Assembly: GCA_027924585.1 (NCBI GenBank) | Contig: BSBM01002101.1 | Location: 310,001-374,000 of the forward strand | Source: Larix kaempferi | Lineage: Eukaryota; Streptophyta; Pinopsida; Pinales; Pinaceae | Direction: 5' to 3' | DNA length: 64,000 nt | Part shown: positions 19,997 through 32,900 of the stretch, one piece after another | Layout of the letters: each line of letters starts with the position of its first letter | Numbering within the stretch: the stretch's first letter is position 1 | The notes under the pieces: generated by a model | The model's database searches: none | Seen by the model: only the letters and a program-made list of their open reading frames with translations | What the model was told of the DNA's origin: nothing | Position numbers and translations under genes: made by a program

Positions 19997-22900
19997 GCTA
20001 TTTTATCCCCCTTTAAGCCCAACTCTAGAGAAAACGCACGGTCGCGTTTCGTCTTTGACCTACTTCTCGGAATTGAAAACTGAGAAAAGATTTGGATGTC
20101 CCATTTTCTAACATGCGTGGACAACAACTTTCGTGACGTTACGAGCTAATTTCACACCCTTTAAGCTCAAGTCTAACGAAAATTTTGACTTTGACCAACT
20201 TCTGGGAATTGAAATTTGAGAATAGATTTGGATGTCTCGTTGGTAGACAAGTGCGCATGCCAACTTTCGTGATGTTCCGAGCTATTTTCCCACCCTTTAA
20301 GCCCAAGTCTAGCGAAAACACATGGTCGAGTTTCAACTTTGACCAATTTCCCGAAATTGAAATTTGAGAATAGTTTTGGATGTCCCATTGGTAAACAAGC
20401 ATCCATGCCAACTTTCGTGACGTGCCGACCTATTTTCTGCCCCATTAAGCCCAACTCTAGTGAAAACGTACGGTCGAGTTTCGAATTTCACCAACTTCTC
20501 CGAATTGAAAATTGAGCATAGATTTGGATGTCCCATTTGTAGACATGCGCACACAGCAAAATTCATGACGTTACGAGCTAATTTCACACCCTTTAAGCTC
20601 AAGTCTAGCGAAAACACATGGTGGCATTTCGACTTTGACCAACTTCTGGGAATTGAAATTTGAGAATAGATTTGGATGTCCCGTTGGTAGACAAGTGTGC
20701 ACGCCAACGTTCGTGACGTTACGAGCTAATTTCACACCCTTTAAGCTCAAGTCTAGAGAAAACGCATGGTGGCGTTTCGACTTTGACCAAGTTCTGGGAA
20801 TTGAAATTTGCGAATAGATTTGGATGTCCCGTTGGTAGACAAGTGCCCATGCCAACTTTCATGATGTTCCAAGGTATTTTATCCCCCTTTAAGCCCAAGT
20901 CTAGAGAAAACGCACGGCCGCGTTTCGGGTTTGACCTACTTCTCGGAATTGAAAATTGAGAATAGATTCGGACGTCCCATTTGTAGACTGGTGTGCACAC
21001 CAACTTTCGTGACGTTCCAAGCTATTTTTTCACCCTTTAAGCTCAAGCCTAGCAAAAACGCACGGTCGATTTTCGACATTCACCAACTTCTCGAAATTGA
21101 AAATTGAGCATTGATTTGGATTTCCCATTGGTAGACAAGTGCGCACGCCAACGCTCATGACGTTCCGAGCTATTTTCCCACCCTTTAAGCTTAAGTCTAG
21201 CGAAAACGAATGGTGGCGTTTCGACTTTGACCAAGTTCTGGGAATTGAAATTTGAGAATAGATTTGGATGTCCCGTTGGTAGACAAGTGCCCATGCCAAC
21301 GTTCGGGACGTTCCGAGGTATTTTCTCGCCCTTTAAGCCCAACTCTAGAGAAAACGCACGATCGCGTTTCGGGTTTGACCTGCTTCTCGGAATTGAAAAT
21401 CGGGAATAGATTTGGATGTCCCATTTGTAGACATGCGTGCAAAGCAAATTTCGTGACGTTATGAGCTAATTTCACACCCTGTAAGCTAAAGTCTAGCGAA
21501 AACATATGGTGGCGTTTCGACTTTGACCAACCTATGGGAATTGAAAATTAAGAATAGATTTAGATGTCCCATTGGTAGACAAGCGTCCACGCCAACTTTC
21601 ATGATGTTTCGAGCTTTGTTCTCCCCCTTTAAGCCCAAGCCTACTGAAAACACACGGTCGAATTTCGACTTTCACCAAATTCATGGAATTGAAAATTGAG
21701 CATAGATTTGGATTTCCCGTTGGTAGAAAAGTGTGCACGCCAACGTTCGCGATGTTCTGAGCTATTTTACCACCCTTTAAGCCCAAGTCTAGCGAAAACA
21801 CACTGTCGAGGTTTGACTTCGACGAACTTTGCTGAATGGAAAATTGAGCGTAGATTTGGATGTCCCGTTGGTAGACAAGTCCGCACGCCAACTTTCGTGA
21901 TGTTCCGAGCTATTTTCCCACCCTTTAATCCCAAGTCTAGCGAAAACGCACGGTCGAGTTTCAACTTTGACCACCTTCTCGGAATTGAAATTTGAGAATA
22001 GTTTTGGATGTCCCATTGGTAGACAAGCGTCCATGCCAACTTTCCTGATGTTCCGAACTATTTTCTCCCCCTTTAAGCCCAAGTCTAGCGAAAACGGACG
22101 GTTGAGTTTTGACTTTGAACAACTTCACGGAATTGAAAATTGAGCATAGATTTGGATGTCCCATTGGTAGACAAGTGCGCATGCCAACTTTCATGGTGTT
22201 CCGAGCTATTTTCCCGCCCTATAATCCCAAGTCTAGCAAAAAAAGCATGGTCGATTTTCAACTTTGCCAACTTCTCGGAATTGAAATTTGAGAATAGTTT
22301 TGGATGTCCCATTGGTAGACAAGCGTCCATGCCAACTTTCGTGACGTTTCGAGCTATTTTCTCCCCCTTTAAGCCCAAGTTTAGTGAAAACGAACGGTCG
22401 AGTTTCAACTTTGACCAACTTCTTGGAATTGAAATTTGAGAATAGTTTTGGATGTCCCATTGGTAGACAAGTGTCCACACCAACTTTCATCACATTTCGA
22501 GCTATTTTATCCCCCTTTAAGCCCAACTCTACTGAAAACACACGGTCGCGTTTCGGCTTTGACCTACTTCTCGGAATTGAAAATTGAGAATAGATTTGGA
22601 TGTCCCATTTGTGGACATGCGTACACAACAACTTTCGTGACGTTACGAGCTAATTTCACACCCTTTAAGCTCAAGTCTAGCGAAAAATCACGGTCGAGTT
22701 TCAACTTTGACCAACTTCCCGGAATTTAAATTTGAGAATAGTTTGGGATGTCCCATTGGTAGACAAGCGTCCACACCAACTTCCGTGACGTTCCGACCTA
22801 TTTTCTGCCCCATTAAGCCCAACTCTAGTGAAAACGTATGGTCGAGTTTTGACTTTCACCAACTTCTCGGAATTAAAAATTGAGCATATATTTGGATGTC

Positions 22901-25900
22901 CCATTTGTAGACATGCACGCACAACAAATTTCGTGACGTTAAGAGCTAATTTCACACCCTTTAAGCTCAAGTGTAGTGAAAACGCATGGTGGCATTTCGA
23001 CTTTGACCAACTTCTTGAATTGAAATTTGAGAATAGATTTGGATGTACCGTTGGTAGACAAGTGCGCACGCCAACTTTCGTGACGTTTTGAGTTATTTAC
23101 CCACCCTTTAAGCCCAAGTCTAGCAAAAACGCAGGATCGAGTTTCAACTTTGACCAACTTCTTGGAATTGAAGTTTGAGAATAGATTTGGATGTCCCATT
23201 GGTAGACAAGCGTCCATGCCAACTTTCGTGACGTTTCGAGCTATTTTCTCCTCCTTTAATCCCAAGTCTAGCGAAAACGCACGGTCGAGTTTCGACTTTG
23301 ACCAGCTTCGCGGAATTGAAAATTGAGCATAGATTTGGATTCCCTGTTGGTCGACAACTGCACACGCCAACTTTCGTGATGTTCCGAGAAATTCTCCACC
23401 CTTTAAGGCTAAGTCTAGCAAAAACGCACGGTCGAGTTTCGGCTTTGACCAACTTCTCGGAATTGAAATTTGAGAATAGATTTGGATATCCCATAGGTAG
23501 ACAACCGTGCACGCCAACTTTCGTGATGTTCTGAGCTATTTTATTCCCCTTTATGCCCAACACTAGAGAAAACGCACGGTTGCATTTCGGCTTTGACCTA
23601 CTTCTCGGAATTGAAAATTGAGAATAGATTTGGATGTCCCATTTGTAGACATGCGCGCACAGCAACGTTCGTGACGTTCCGAGCTATTTTCTCCCCCTTT
23701 AAGACCAACTCTAGCGAAAACGCACGATCAAGTTTCAACTTTGACCAACTTCTCAGAATTGAAATTTGAGAATAGTTTTGGATGTCCCATTGGTAGACAA
23801 GTGTCCACACGAACTTTCGTGACATTCCGAGCTATTTTCTCCCCCTTTAAGCCCAACTCTAGAGAAAACGCACGGTCTCGTTTCGGCTTTGACCTACTTC
23901 TCGGAATTGAAAATTGAGAATCGATTTGGATGTCCCATTTGTAGACATGCGCGCACAGCAACTTTCATGACGTTCCGAGCTATTTTCTCCCCCTTTATGC
24001 ACAACTCTAGAGAAAACGCACGATCAAGTTTCAACTTTGACCAACTTTTCGGAATTGAAATTTGAGAATATTTTTGGATGTCCCATTGGTAGACAAGCGT
24101 CCACACCAACTTTCGTGACGTTACGAGCTAATTTCACACCCTTTAAGCTCAAGCCTAGAGAAAACTCATGGTGGCGTTTTGACTTTGACCAACTTCTCGT
24201 AATTGAAAATTGAGCATAGATTTGGATGTACCGTTGGTAGACAAGTGCGCATGCCAACTTTCGTTACGTTCTGAGCTATTTTCTCACCCTTTAAGCCCAA
24301 GTCTAGCGAAAAAACACGGTCGAGTTTCAACTTTGACCAACTTCTCGAAATTGAAATTCAAGAATAGTTTTGGATGTCCTATTGGTAGACAAGCGTCCAC
24401 AGCAACTTTCGTGACATTCCGAGCTATTTTCTCCCCCTTTATGCCCAAGTCTAGAGAAAACACACGTTCAAGTTTCGACTTTGACGAACTTCACGGAATT
24501 CAAAATTAAGCATAGATTTGGATGTTCCGTTGGTAGACAAGTGAGCACGCCAACTTTCGTGACTTTTCGAGCTATTTTCCCACCCTTTAAGCCCAAGTCT
24601 AGCGTAAACGCACGGTTGCGTTTCAACTTTGAGCAGCTTCTCCGAATTGAATTGTGAGAATAGATTTGGATGTCCCATTTGTAGACAAGCGTCCATGCCA
24701 ACTTTCGTGACGTTTCGATCTATTTTCTCCCCCTTTAATCCCAAGTATAGCAAAAACGCACCATCGAGTTTCGACTTTGACCAAATTCACCAAATTGAAA
24801 ATTGAGCATAAATTTGGATGTCCCGTTGGTAGACAAGTGCGCACGCCAACTTTCGTGATGTTCCAAGCTATTTTCTCACCGTTTAAGCCCAAGTCTAGCA
24901 AAAACGCATATTCGATTTTCAACTTTTACCAACTTCTCGAAATTTAAATTTGAGAATAGATTTGGATGTCCCATTGGTAGACAAGCGTCCATGCCAACTT
25001 TCATGACGTTTCGAGCTTTTTTCTCCCCCTTTAACCCCAAGACCAGCGAAAACGCACGGTCGAGTTTCGACTTTGACCAACTTCTCGGAATTAAAAATTT
25101 AGAATCGATTCGGATGACCCATTTGTAGACATGCACGCACAACAACTTTCATGACGTTACGAGCTAATTTCACACCCTTTAAGCCCAATTCTAGAGAAAA
25201 CGCATGATCCAGTTTCAACTTTGACCACCTTCTTCGAATTGAAATTTGAGAATAGTTTTAGATGTCCCATTGGTAGACAAGCATCCACACAAACTTTGTG
25301 ACGTTCCGAGCTATTTTCTCTCCCTTTAAGCCCAAGTCTAGCGAAAACGCACGGACGATTTTCGACTTTCAACAACTTCTCGGAATTGAAAATTGAGCAT
25401 AGATTTGGATGTCCCATTGGTAAACAAGTGCGCACACCAACTTTCATGACGTTCCGAGGTATTTTCCCACCCTTTAATCCCAAGTCTAGCGAAAATGCAT
25501 GGTCGCCTTACGGCTTTGACCTACTTCTAGGAATTTAAAACGTAGAATAGATTTGGATGTCCCATTTGTAGACATGCGCGCACAACACATTTCGTGATGC
25601 TACGAGCTAATTTCACACCCTTTAAACTCAAGTCTAGTGAAAACGCATTGTGGCATTTCGACCTTGACCAACTTCACGGAATCGAAAATTGAGCATAGAT
25701 TTGGATGTCCCGTTGGTAAACAAGTGTGCACGCCAACTTTCGTGACGTTCCGAGCTATTTTCCAACCCTTTAAGCCCAAGTCTAGCGTAAACGCATGGTC
25801 GCGTTTCAACTTTGACTAACTTCTCAGAATTGAAATTTGAGAATAGATTTGGATGTCCCATTGGTAGACAAGCGTCCACACCAACGTTCGTGAAATTTCG

Positions 25901-26791
25901 AGCTATTTTTCCTGCTTTAAGCCAAACTCTAGAGAAAACGCGCGGTCGAATTTCAACTCTGACCAACTTCTCGGAATTGAAATTTGAGAATATTTTTGGA
26001 TGTCACACTGGTAGAAAAGCGTCCACACCAACTTTCGTAATGTTCCGAGCTATTTTCTACCCCTTTAAGCCTAAGTCTGGCGAAAACGCAGGGTCGAGTT
26101 TCGGCTTTGACCAACTTCTTGGAATTGAAATTTGAGAATAGATTTGGATATCCCATTGGTAGACAAGCATGCACACCAACTTTCATGACGTTTCGAGCTA
26201 TTTTCTCCCCATTTAATCCCAAGTCTAGCGAAAACGCACGGTCGCATTTTGGCTTTGATGTACTTCTCGGAATTGAAATTTGAGAATAAATTTGGATGCC
26301 GCATTGGTAGAGGAGCGCGTACGCCAACTTTCGTGACGTTCTGAGCTATTTTCTCAACATTTAAGCCCAAGTCTAGCGAAAATGCACAGTCGCGTTTCGG
26401 CTTTGACCTACTTCTCGGAGTTGAAATTTGAGAATAAATTTGGATGCCCCATTCGTAGACAAGTGCATATGCCAACTTTCGTGATATTCCCGGCTATTTT
26501 CTCACCCTTTAAGCTGAAGTCTAACGAAAATGCACGGTCGTGTTTCGGACTTGACCAACTTCTCAGAATTTAAATTTGAGAATAGATATGGATGCCCCAT
26601 TGGTAGACAAGCATGCACGCCAACTTTCATGACGTTCCGAGCTATTTTCTCCCCCTTTAAGCCCAAGTCTAGCGAAACCGCACGTTCGATTTTCAACTTT
26701 GACCAACTTCTTGGAATTTAAATTTGAGAATAGTTTTGAATGTCTGATTGGTAGACAGACGTCCACGCCAACTTTTGTAACGTTCGAGCTT

Positions 26792-26792
26792 T
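26792..26792. other. Inter-copy variant, unit 6796: T in copies 3, 4, 6; A in copies 1, 2, 5
   Basis: CGAGCTTTTTTCTCC against CGAGCTTATTTCTCC. Other monomers (starts 5019, 7384, 9703) also have GAGCTTTTTTCTCC, so T could have arrived by conversion from another monomer. Confidence 0.9.
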
Positions 26793-26886
26793 TTTCTCCC
26801 CCTTTAACCCCAAGCCTAGCGAAAACGCACGGTCGATTTTCATCTTTCACTAACTTCTCGGAATTGAAAATTGAGCATAGATTTGG

Positions 26887-26887
26887 G
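26887..26887. other. Inter-copy variant, unit 6891: G shared by copies 3 and 4
   Basis: TTTGGGTGTCCC in copies 3 (26887) and 4 (36885); TTTGGATGTCCC in copies 1, 2, 5 and 6. This is a shared derived state in two adjacent copies. Confidence 0.9.
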
Positions 26888-29800
26888 TGTCCCGTTGGTA
26901 GACAAGTGCGCACGCCAACTTTCGTGATGTTCCGAGCTATTTTCCCACCCTTTAATCCCAAGTCTATTGAAAACGCAAAGTTGAGTTTCAACTTTGAACA
27001 CCTTCTCGGAATTGAAATTTTAGAATAGTTTTGGATGTCCCATTGGTAGACAAGTGTCCATGCCAACTTTCGTGACGTTCCGAGCTATTTTCTCCCCATT
27101 TAAGCCCATGTCTGGCGAAAACACACGGTCGAGTTTCGACTTTGACCAACTTCGCGGAATTGAAAATTGAGTAGAGATTTGGATGTCCCATTGGTAGATA
27201 AGTGCGCAAGCCAACTTTCGTGACGTTCCGAGATATTTTCCCACCCTTTAATCCCAAGTCTAGCAAAAACGCACGGTCGAGTTTCAACTTTGACTAACTT
27301 GTCGGAATTCAAATTTGAGAATAGATTTGGATGTCCCATTGGTAGATAAGCATCCACGCCAACTTTCGTGACGTTTCGAGCTTTTTTCTCCCCCTTTAAG
27401 ACCAAGTCTAGCGAAAACGCACGGTCGAGTTTCGACTTTCACCAACTTCTCAGAATTGAAAATTGAGCATAGATTTGGATGTCCCGTTGATAGAAAAGTG
27501 TGCACGCCAACTTTCGTAACGTTCTGAGCTATTTTCCAACCCTTTAATCCCAAGTCTATCGAAAACGCACGGTCATGTTTAAACTTTGACCAAGTTCTCG
27601 GAATTGAAATTTGAGCATAGTTTTGGATGTCCCATTGGTAGACAAGCGTGCATGCCAACTTTCGTGACATTCCGAGCTATTTTCCACCCCTTTAATCCCA
27701 AGTCTAGCCTAAACGCACGGTCGAGTTTCAACTTTTACCAACTTCGCGGAATTGAAAATTGAGCATAGATTTGGATGTCCCATTGGTAGAAAAGTGTCCA
27801 TGCTAGCTTTCATGACGTTCCGAGTTGTTTTCTCCGCCTTTAAGGCCAAGTCTAGTGAATAAGCACTGTCGAGGTTCGACTTTGACGAACTTCACGCAAT
27901 TGAAAATTGAGCATAAATTTGGATGTCCCGTTGGTAGAAAAGTGTGCACGCCAACTTTCGTGACCCTCCAAGCTATTTTCCCACCCTTTAAGCCCAAGTC
28001 TAGCGAAAATGCAGAGTTGAGTTTCGACTTTCACCAACTTCTTGGAATTGAAAATTGAGCACAGATTTGGATGTCCTATTGGTAGACAAATGCGCACGCC
28101 AACTTTCGTGACGTTCCAAGCTATTTTTGCGCCCTTTAATTCCAAGTCTAGCGAAAAAAGCATTGTCGAGTTTCAACTTTGACCAACTTCTTGGAATTGA
28201 AATTTGAGAATAGTTTTGGATGTCCCACTGGTAGACAAGCGTCCATGCCAACTTTCATGACGTTCCAAGCTATTTTCTCCCCCATTAAGCCCAACTCTAG
28301 TGAAAACGTACGGTCGAGTTTCGACTTTCACCAACTTCTCGGAATTGAAAATTGAGCATAGATTTGGATGTCCAATTTGTAGACATGCACGCACAGCAAC
28401 TTTCGTGATGCTACAAGCTAATTTAACACCCTTTAAGCTCAAGTCTAGCAAAAACGCATGATGGCATTTTGACTTTGAAAAACTTATTGGAATTGAAATT
28501 TGAGAATAGATTTGGATGTTCCATTGGTAAACAAGCGTGCACGCCAAATTTGGTGAGGTTTCGAGTTATTTTCTCTCCCTTTAATCCCAAGTCTAGTGAA
28601 GACGCACGATCGAGTTTCAACTTTGACCAACTTCTTGGAATTGAAATTTGAGCATAGATTTGTATGTCCCGTTGGTAGACAAGTGCGCACGCCAACTTTC
28701 GTTACATTCCGAGCTATTTTCTTCCCCTTTAAGCCAAACTCTAGAGAAAATGCGCAGTCGAGTTTCAACTTTGACTAACTTCTCGGAATTGAAATTTGAG
28801 AATTGATTTGGATGTCACATTGTTAGACAAGCGTCCACGCCAACTTTCGTGACGTTGCGAGTTTCGACTTTCACCAACTTCTCGGAATTGAAAATTGAGC
28901 ATAGATTTAGATTTCCCGTTGGTAGACAAGTGCGCACACCAACTTTCATGACGTTCCGACGTATTTTCCCACATTTTAAGCCCAGGTCTAGCGAAAACGC
29001 ACAGTGGAGTTTCGACTTTCACCAACTTCTCGAAATTGAAATTTGAGAATAGTTTTGGATGTCCCATTGGTAGAAAAGTGTCCACACCAACTTTCGTGAC
29101 ATTTCGAGCTATTTTATCCCCCCTTTAAGCACAACTCTAGAGAAAACGCACGGTCCCGTTTCGGCTTTGACCAACTTCTCGGAATTGAAAACTGAGAATA
29201 GATTTGGATGTCCTTGTAGACATGCCCACACAGCAACTTTTGTGACGTTACGAGCTAATTTCACACCCTTTAAACTCAAGTCTAGCGAAAACGCATGGTG
29301 GCATTTCGACCTTGATCAACTTCTCGGAATTGGAAATTGAGCACAGATTTGGATGTACCATTGGTAGACAAGTGCGCACACCAACTTTCGTGACATTCCA
29401 AGCTATTTTCCCGCCTTTTAATTCCAAGTCTAGCGAAAAAAGCATGCTCGAGCTTCGACTTTCACCAACTTCTCGGAATTGAAAATTGAGCATAGATTTG
29501 GATGTCCCATTTGTAGACATGCGTGCACGGCAACTTTCGTGACGCTACGAGCTAATTTCACACCCTTTAAGCTCAAGTCTAGCGAAAACGCATGGTGGCA
29601 TTTCGAATTTGACCAACTTCTTGGAATTGAAATTTGAGAATAGATTTGAAAGTCACATTGTTAGACAAGCATCCACGCCAACTTTCATAACGTTTCGAGC
29701 TTTTTTCTCCCCCTTTAAGCCCAAGTCTAGCGAAAACGCACGGATGAGTTTCGACTTTCACCAACTTCTCAAAATTTAAAATAGAGCATATATTTGGATG

Positions 29801-29994
29801 TCCCGTTGGTAGACAAGTGCGCACGCCAACTTCCTTCACATTCCGAGCTATTTTCCTACCTTTTAAGCCCAAGTCTAGCGAAAACGCACGGTCGAGTTTC
29901 AACTTTAACCAACTTCTCGGAATTGAAATTTGAGAATAGTTTTGGATGTCTTATTGGTAGACAAGCGTCCACACCAACTTTCGTCACATTCTGA

Positions 29995-32900
29995 GCTATT
30001 TTATCCCCCTTTAAGCCCAACTCTAGAGAAAACGCACGGTCGCGTTTCGTCTTTGACCTACTTCTCGGAATTGAAAACTGAGAAAAGATTTGGATGTCCC
30101 ATTTTCTAACATGCGTGGACAACAACTTTCGTGACGTTACGAGCTAATTTCACACCCTTTAAGCTCAAGTCTAACGAAAATTTTGACTTTGACCAACTTC
30201 TGGGAATTGAAATTTGAGAATAGATTTGGATGTCTCGTTGGTAGACAAGTGCGCATGCCAACTTTCGTGATGTTCCGAGCTATTTTCCCACCCTTTAAGC
30301 CCAAGTCTAGCGAAAACACATGGTCGAGTTTCAACTTTGACCAATTTCCCGAAATTGAAATTTGAGAATAGTTTTGGATGTCCCATTGGTAAACAAGCAT
30401 CCATGCCAACTTTCGTGACGTGCCGACCTATTTTCTGCCCCATTAAGCCCAACTCTAGTGAAAACGTACGGTCGAGTTTCGAATTTCACCAACTTCTCCG
30501 AATTGAAAATTGAGCATAGATTTGGATGTCCCATTTGTAGACATGCGCACACAGCAAAATTCATGACGTTACGAGCTAATTTCACACCCTTTAAGCTCAA
30601 GTCTAGCGAAAACACATGGTGGCATTTCGACTTTGACCAACTTCTGGGAATTGAAATTTGAGAATAGATTTGGATGTCCCGTTGGTAGACAAGTGTGCAC
30701 GCCAACGTTCGTGACGTTACGAGCTAATTTCACACCCTTTAAGCTCAAGTCTAGAGAAAACGCATGGTGGCGTTTCGACTTTGACCAAGTTCTGGGAATT
30801 GAAATTTGCGAATAGATTTGGATGTCCCGTTGGTAGACAAGTGCCCATGCCAACTTTCATGATGTTCCAAGGTATTTTATCCCCCTTTAAGCCCAAGTCT
30901 AGAGAAAACGCACGGCCGCGTTTCGGGTTTGACCTACTTCTCGGAATTGAAAATTGAGAATAGATTCGGACGTCCCATTTGTAGACTGGTGTGCACACCA
31001 ACTTTCGTGACGTTCCAAGCTATTTTTTCACCCTTTAAGCTCAAGCCTAGCAAAAACGCACGGTCGATTTTCGACATTCACCAACTTCTCGAAATTGAAA
31101 ATTGAGCATTGATTTGGATTTCCCATTGGTAGACAAGTGCGCACGCCAACGCTCATGACGTTCCGAGCTATTTTCCCACCCTTTAAGCTTAAGTCTAGCG
31201 AAAACGAATGGTGGCGTTTCGACTTTGACCAAGTTCTGGGAATTGAAATTTGAGAATAGATTTGGATGTCCCGTTGGTAGACAAGTGCCCATGCCAACGT
31301 TCGGGACGTTCCGAGGTATTTTCTCGCCCTTTAAGCCCAACTCTAGAGAAAACGCACGATCGCGTTTCGGGTTTGACCTGCTTCTCGGAATTGAAAATCG
31401 GGAATAGATTTGGATGTCCCATTTGTAGACATGCGTGCAAAGCAAATTTCGTGACGTTATGAGCTAATTTCACACCCTGTAAGCTAAAGTCTAGCGAAAA
31501 CATATGGTGGCGTTTCGACTTTGACCAACCTATGGGAATTGAAAATTAAGAATAGATTTAGATGTCCCATTGGTAGACAAGCGTCCACGCCAACTTTCAT
31601 GATGTTTCGAGCTTTGTTCTCCCCCTTTAAGCCCAAGCCTACTGAAAACACACGGTCGAATTTCGACTTTCACCAAATTCATGGAATTGAAAATTGAGCA
31701 TAGATTTGGATTTCCCGTTGGTAGAAAAGTGTGCACGCCAACGTTCGCGATGTTCTGAGCTATTTTACCACCCTTTAAGCCCAAGTCTAGCGAAAACACA
31801 CTGTCGAGGTTTGACTTCGACGAACTTTGCTGAATGGAAAATTGAGCGTAGATTTGGATGTCCCGTTGGTAGACAAGTCCGCACGCCAACTTTCGTGATG
31901 TTCCGAGCTATTTTCCCACCCTTTAATCCCAAGTCTAGCGAAAACGCACGGTCGAGTTTCAACTTTGACCACCTTCTCGGAATTGAAATTTGAGAATAGT
32001 TTTGGATGTCCCATTGGTAGACAAGCGTCCATGCCAACTTTCCTGATGTTCCGAACTATTTTCTCCCCCTTTAAGCCCAAGTCTAGCGAAAACGGACGGT
32101 TGAGTTTTGACTTTGAACAACTTCACGGAATTGAAAATTGAGCATAGATTTGGATGTCCCATTGGTAGACAAGTGCGCATGCCAACTTTCATGGTGTTCC
32201 GAGCTATTTTCCCGCCCTATAATCCCAAGTCTAGCAAAAAAAGCATGGTCGATTTTCAACTTTGCCAACTTCTCGGAATTGAAATTTGAGAATAGTTTTG
32301 GATGTCCCATTGGTAGACAAGCGTCCATGCCAACTTTCGTGACGTTTCGAGCTATTTTCTCCCCCTTTAAGCCCAAGTTTAGTGAAAACGAACGGTCGAG
32401 TTTCAACTTTGACCAACTTCTTGGAATTGAAATTTGAGAATAGTTTTGGATGTCCCATTGGTAGACAAGTGTCCACACCAACTTTCATCACATTTCGAGC
32501 TATTTTATCCCCCTTTAAGCCCAACTCTACTGAAAACACACGGTCGCGTTTCGGCTTTGACCTACTTCTCGGAATTGAAAATTGAGAATAGATTTGGATG
32601 TCCCATTTGTGGACATGCGTACACAACAACTTTCGTGACGTTACGAGCTAATTTCACACCCTTTAAGCTCAAGTCTAGCGAAAAATCACGGTCGAGTTTC
32701 AACTTTGACCAACTTCCCGGAATTTAAATTTGAGAATAGTTTGGGATGTCCCATTGGTAGACAAGCGTCCACACCAACTTCCGTGACGTTCCGACCTATT
32801 TTCTGCCCCATTAAGCCCAACTCTAGTGAAAACGTATGGTCGAGTTTTGACTTTCACCAACTTCTCGGAATTAAAAATTGAGCATATATTTGGATGTCCC

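Larger units (their letters stand above)
19997..29994 (+). repeat. HOR copy 3 (complete)
   Basis: Same 68-monomer order with no length change. It carries T at 26792 (unit 6796), G at 26887 (unit 6891) and T at 28520 (unit 8524). The G at unit 6891 is shared only with copy 4. Copies 3 and 4 are neighbours and differ at one site I can find (34257), so they are probably the product of the most recent local duplication or conversion in the window. Confidence 0.97.
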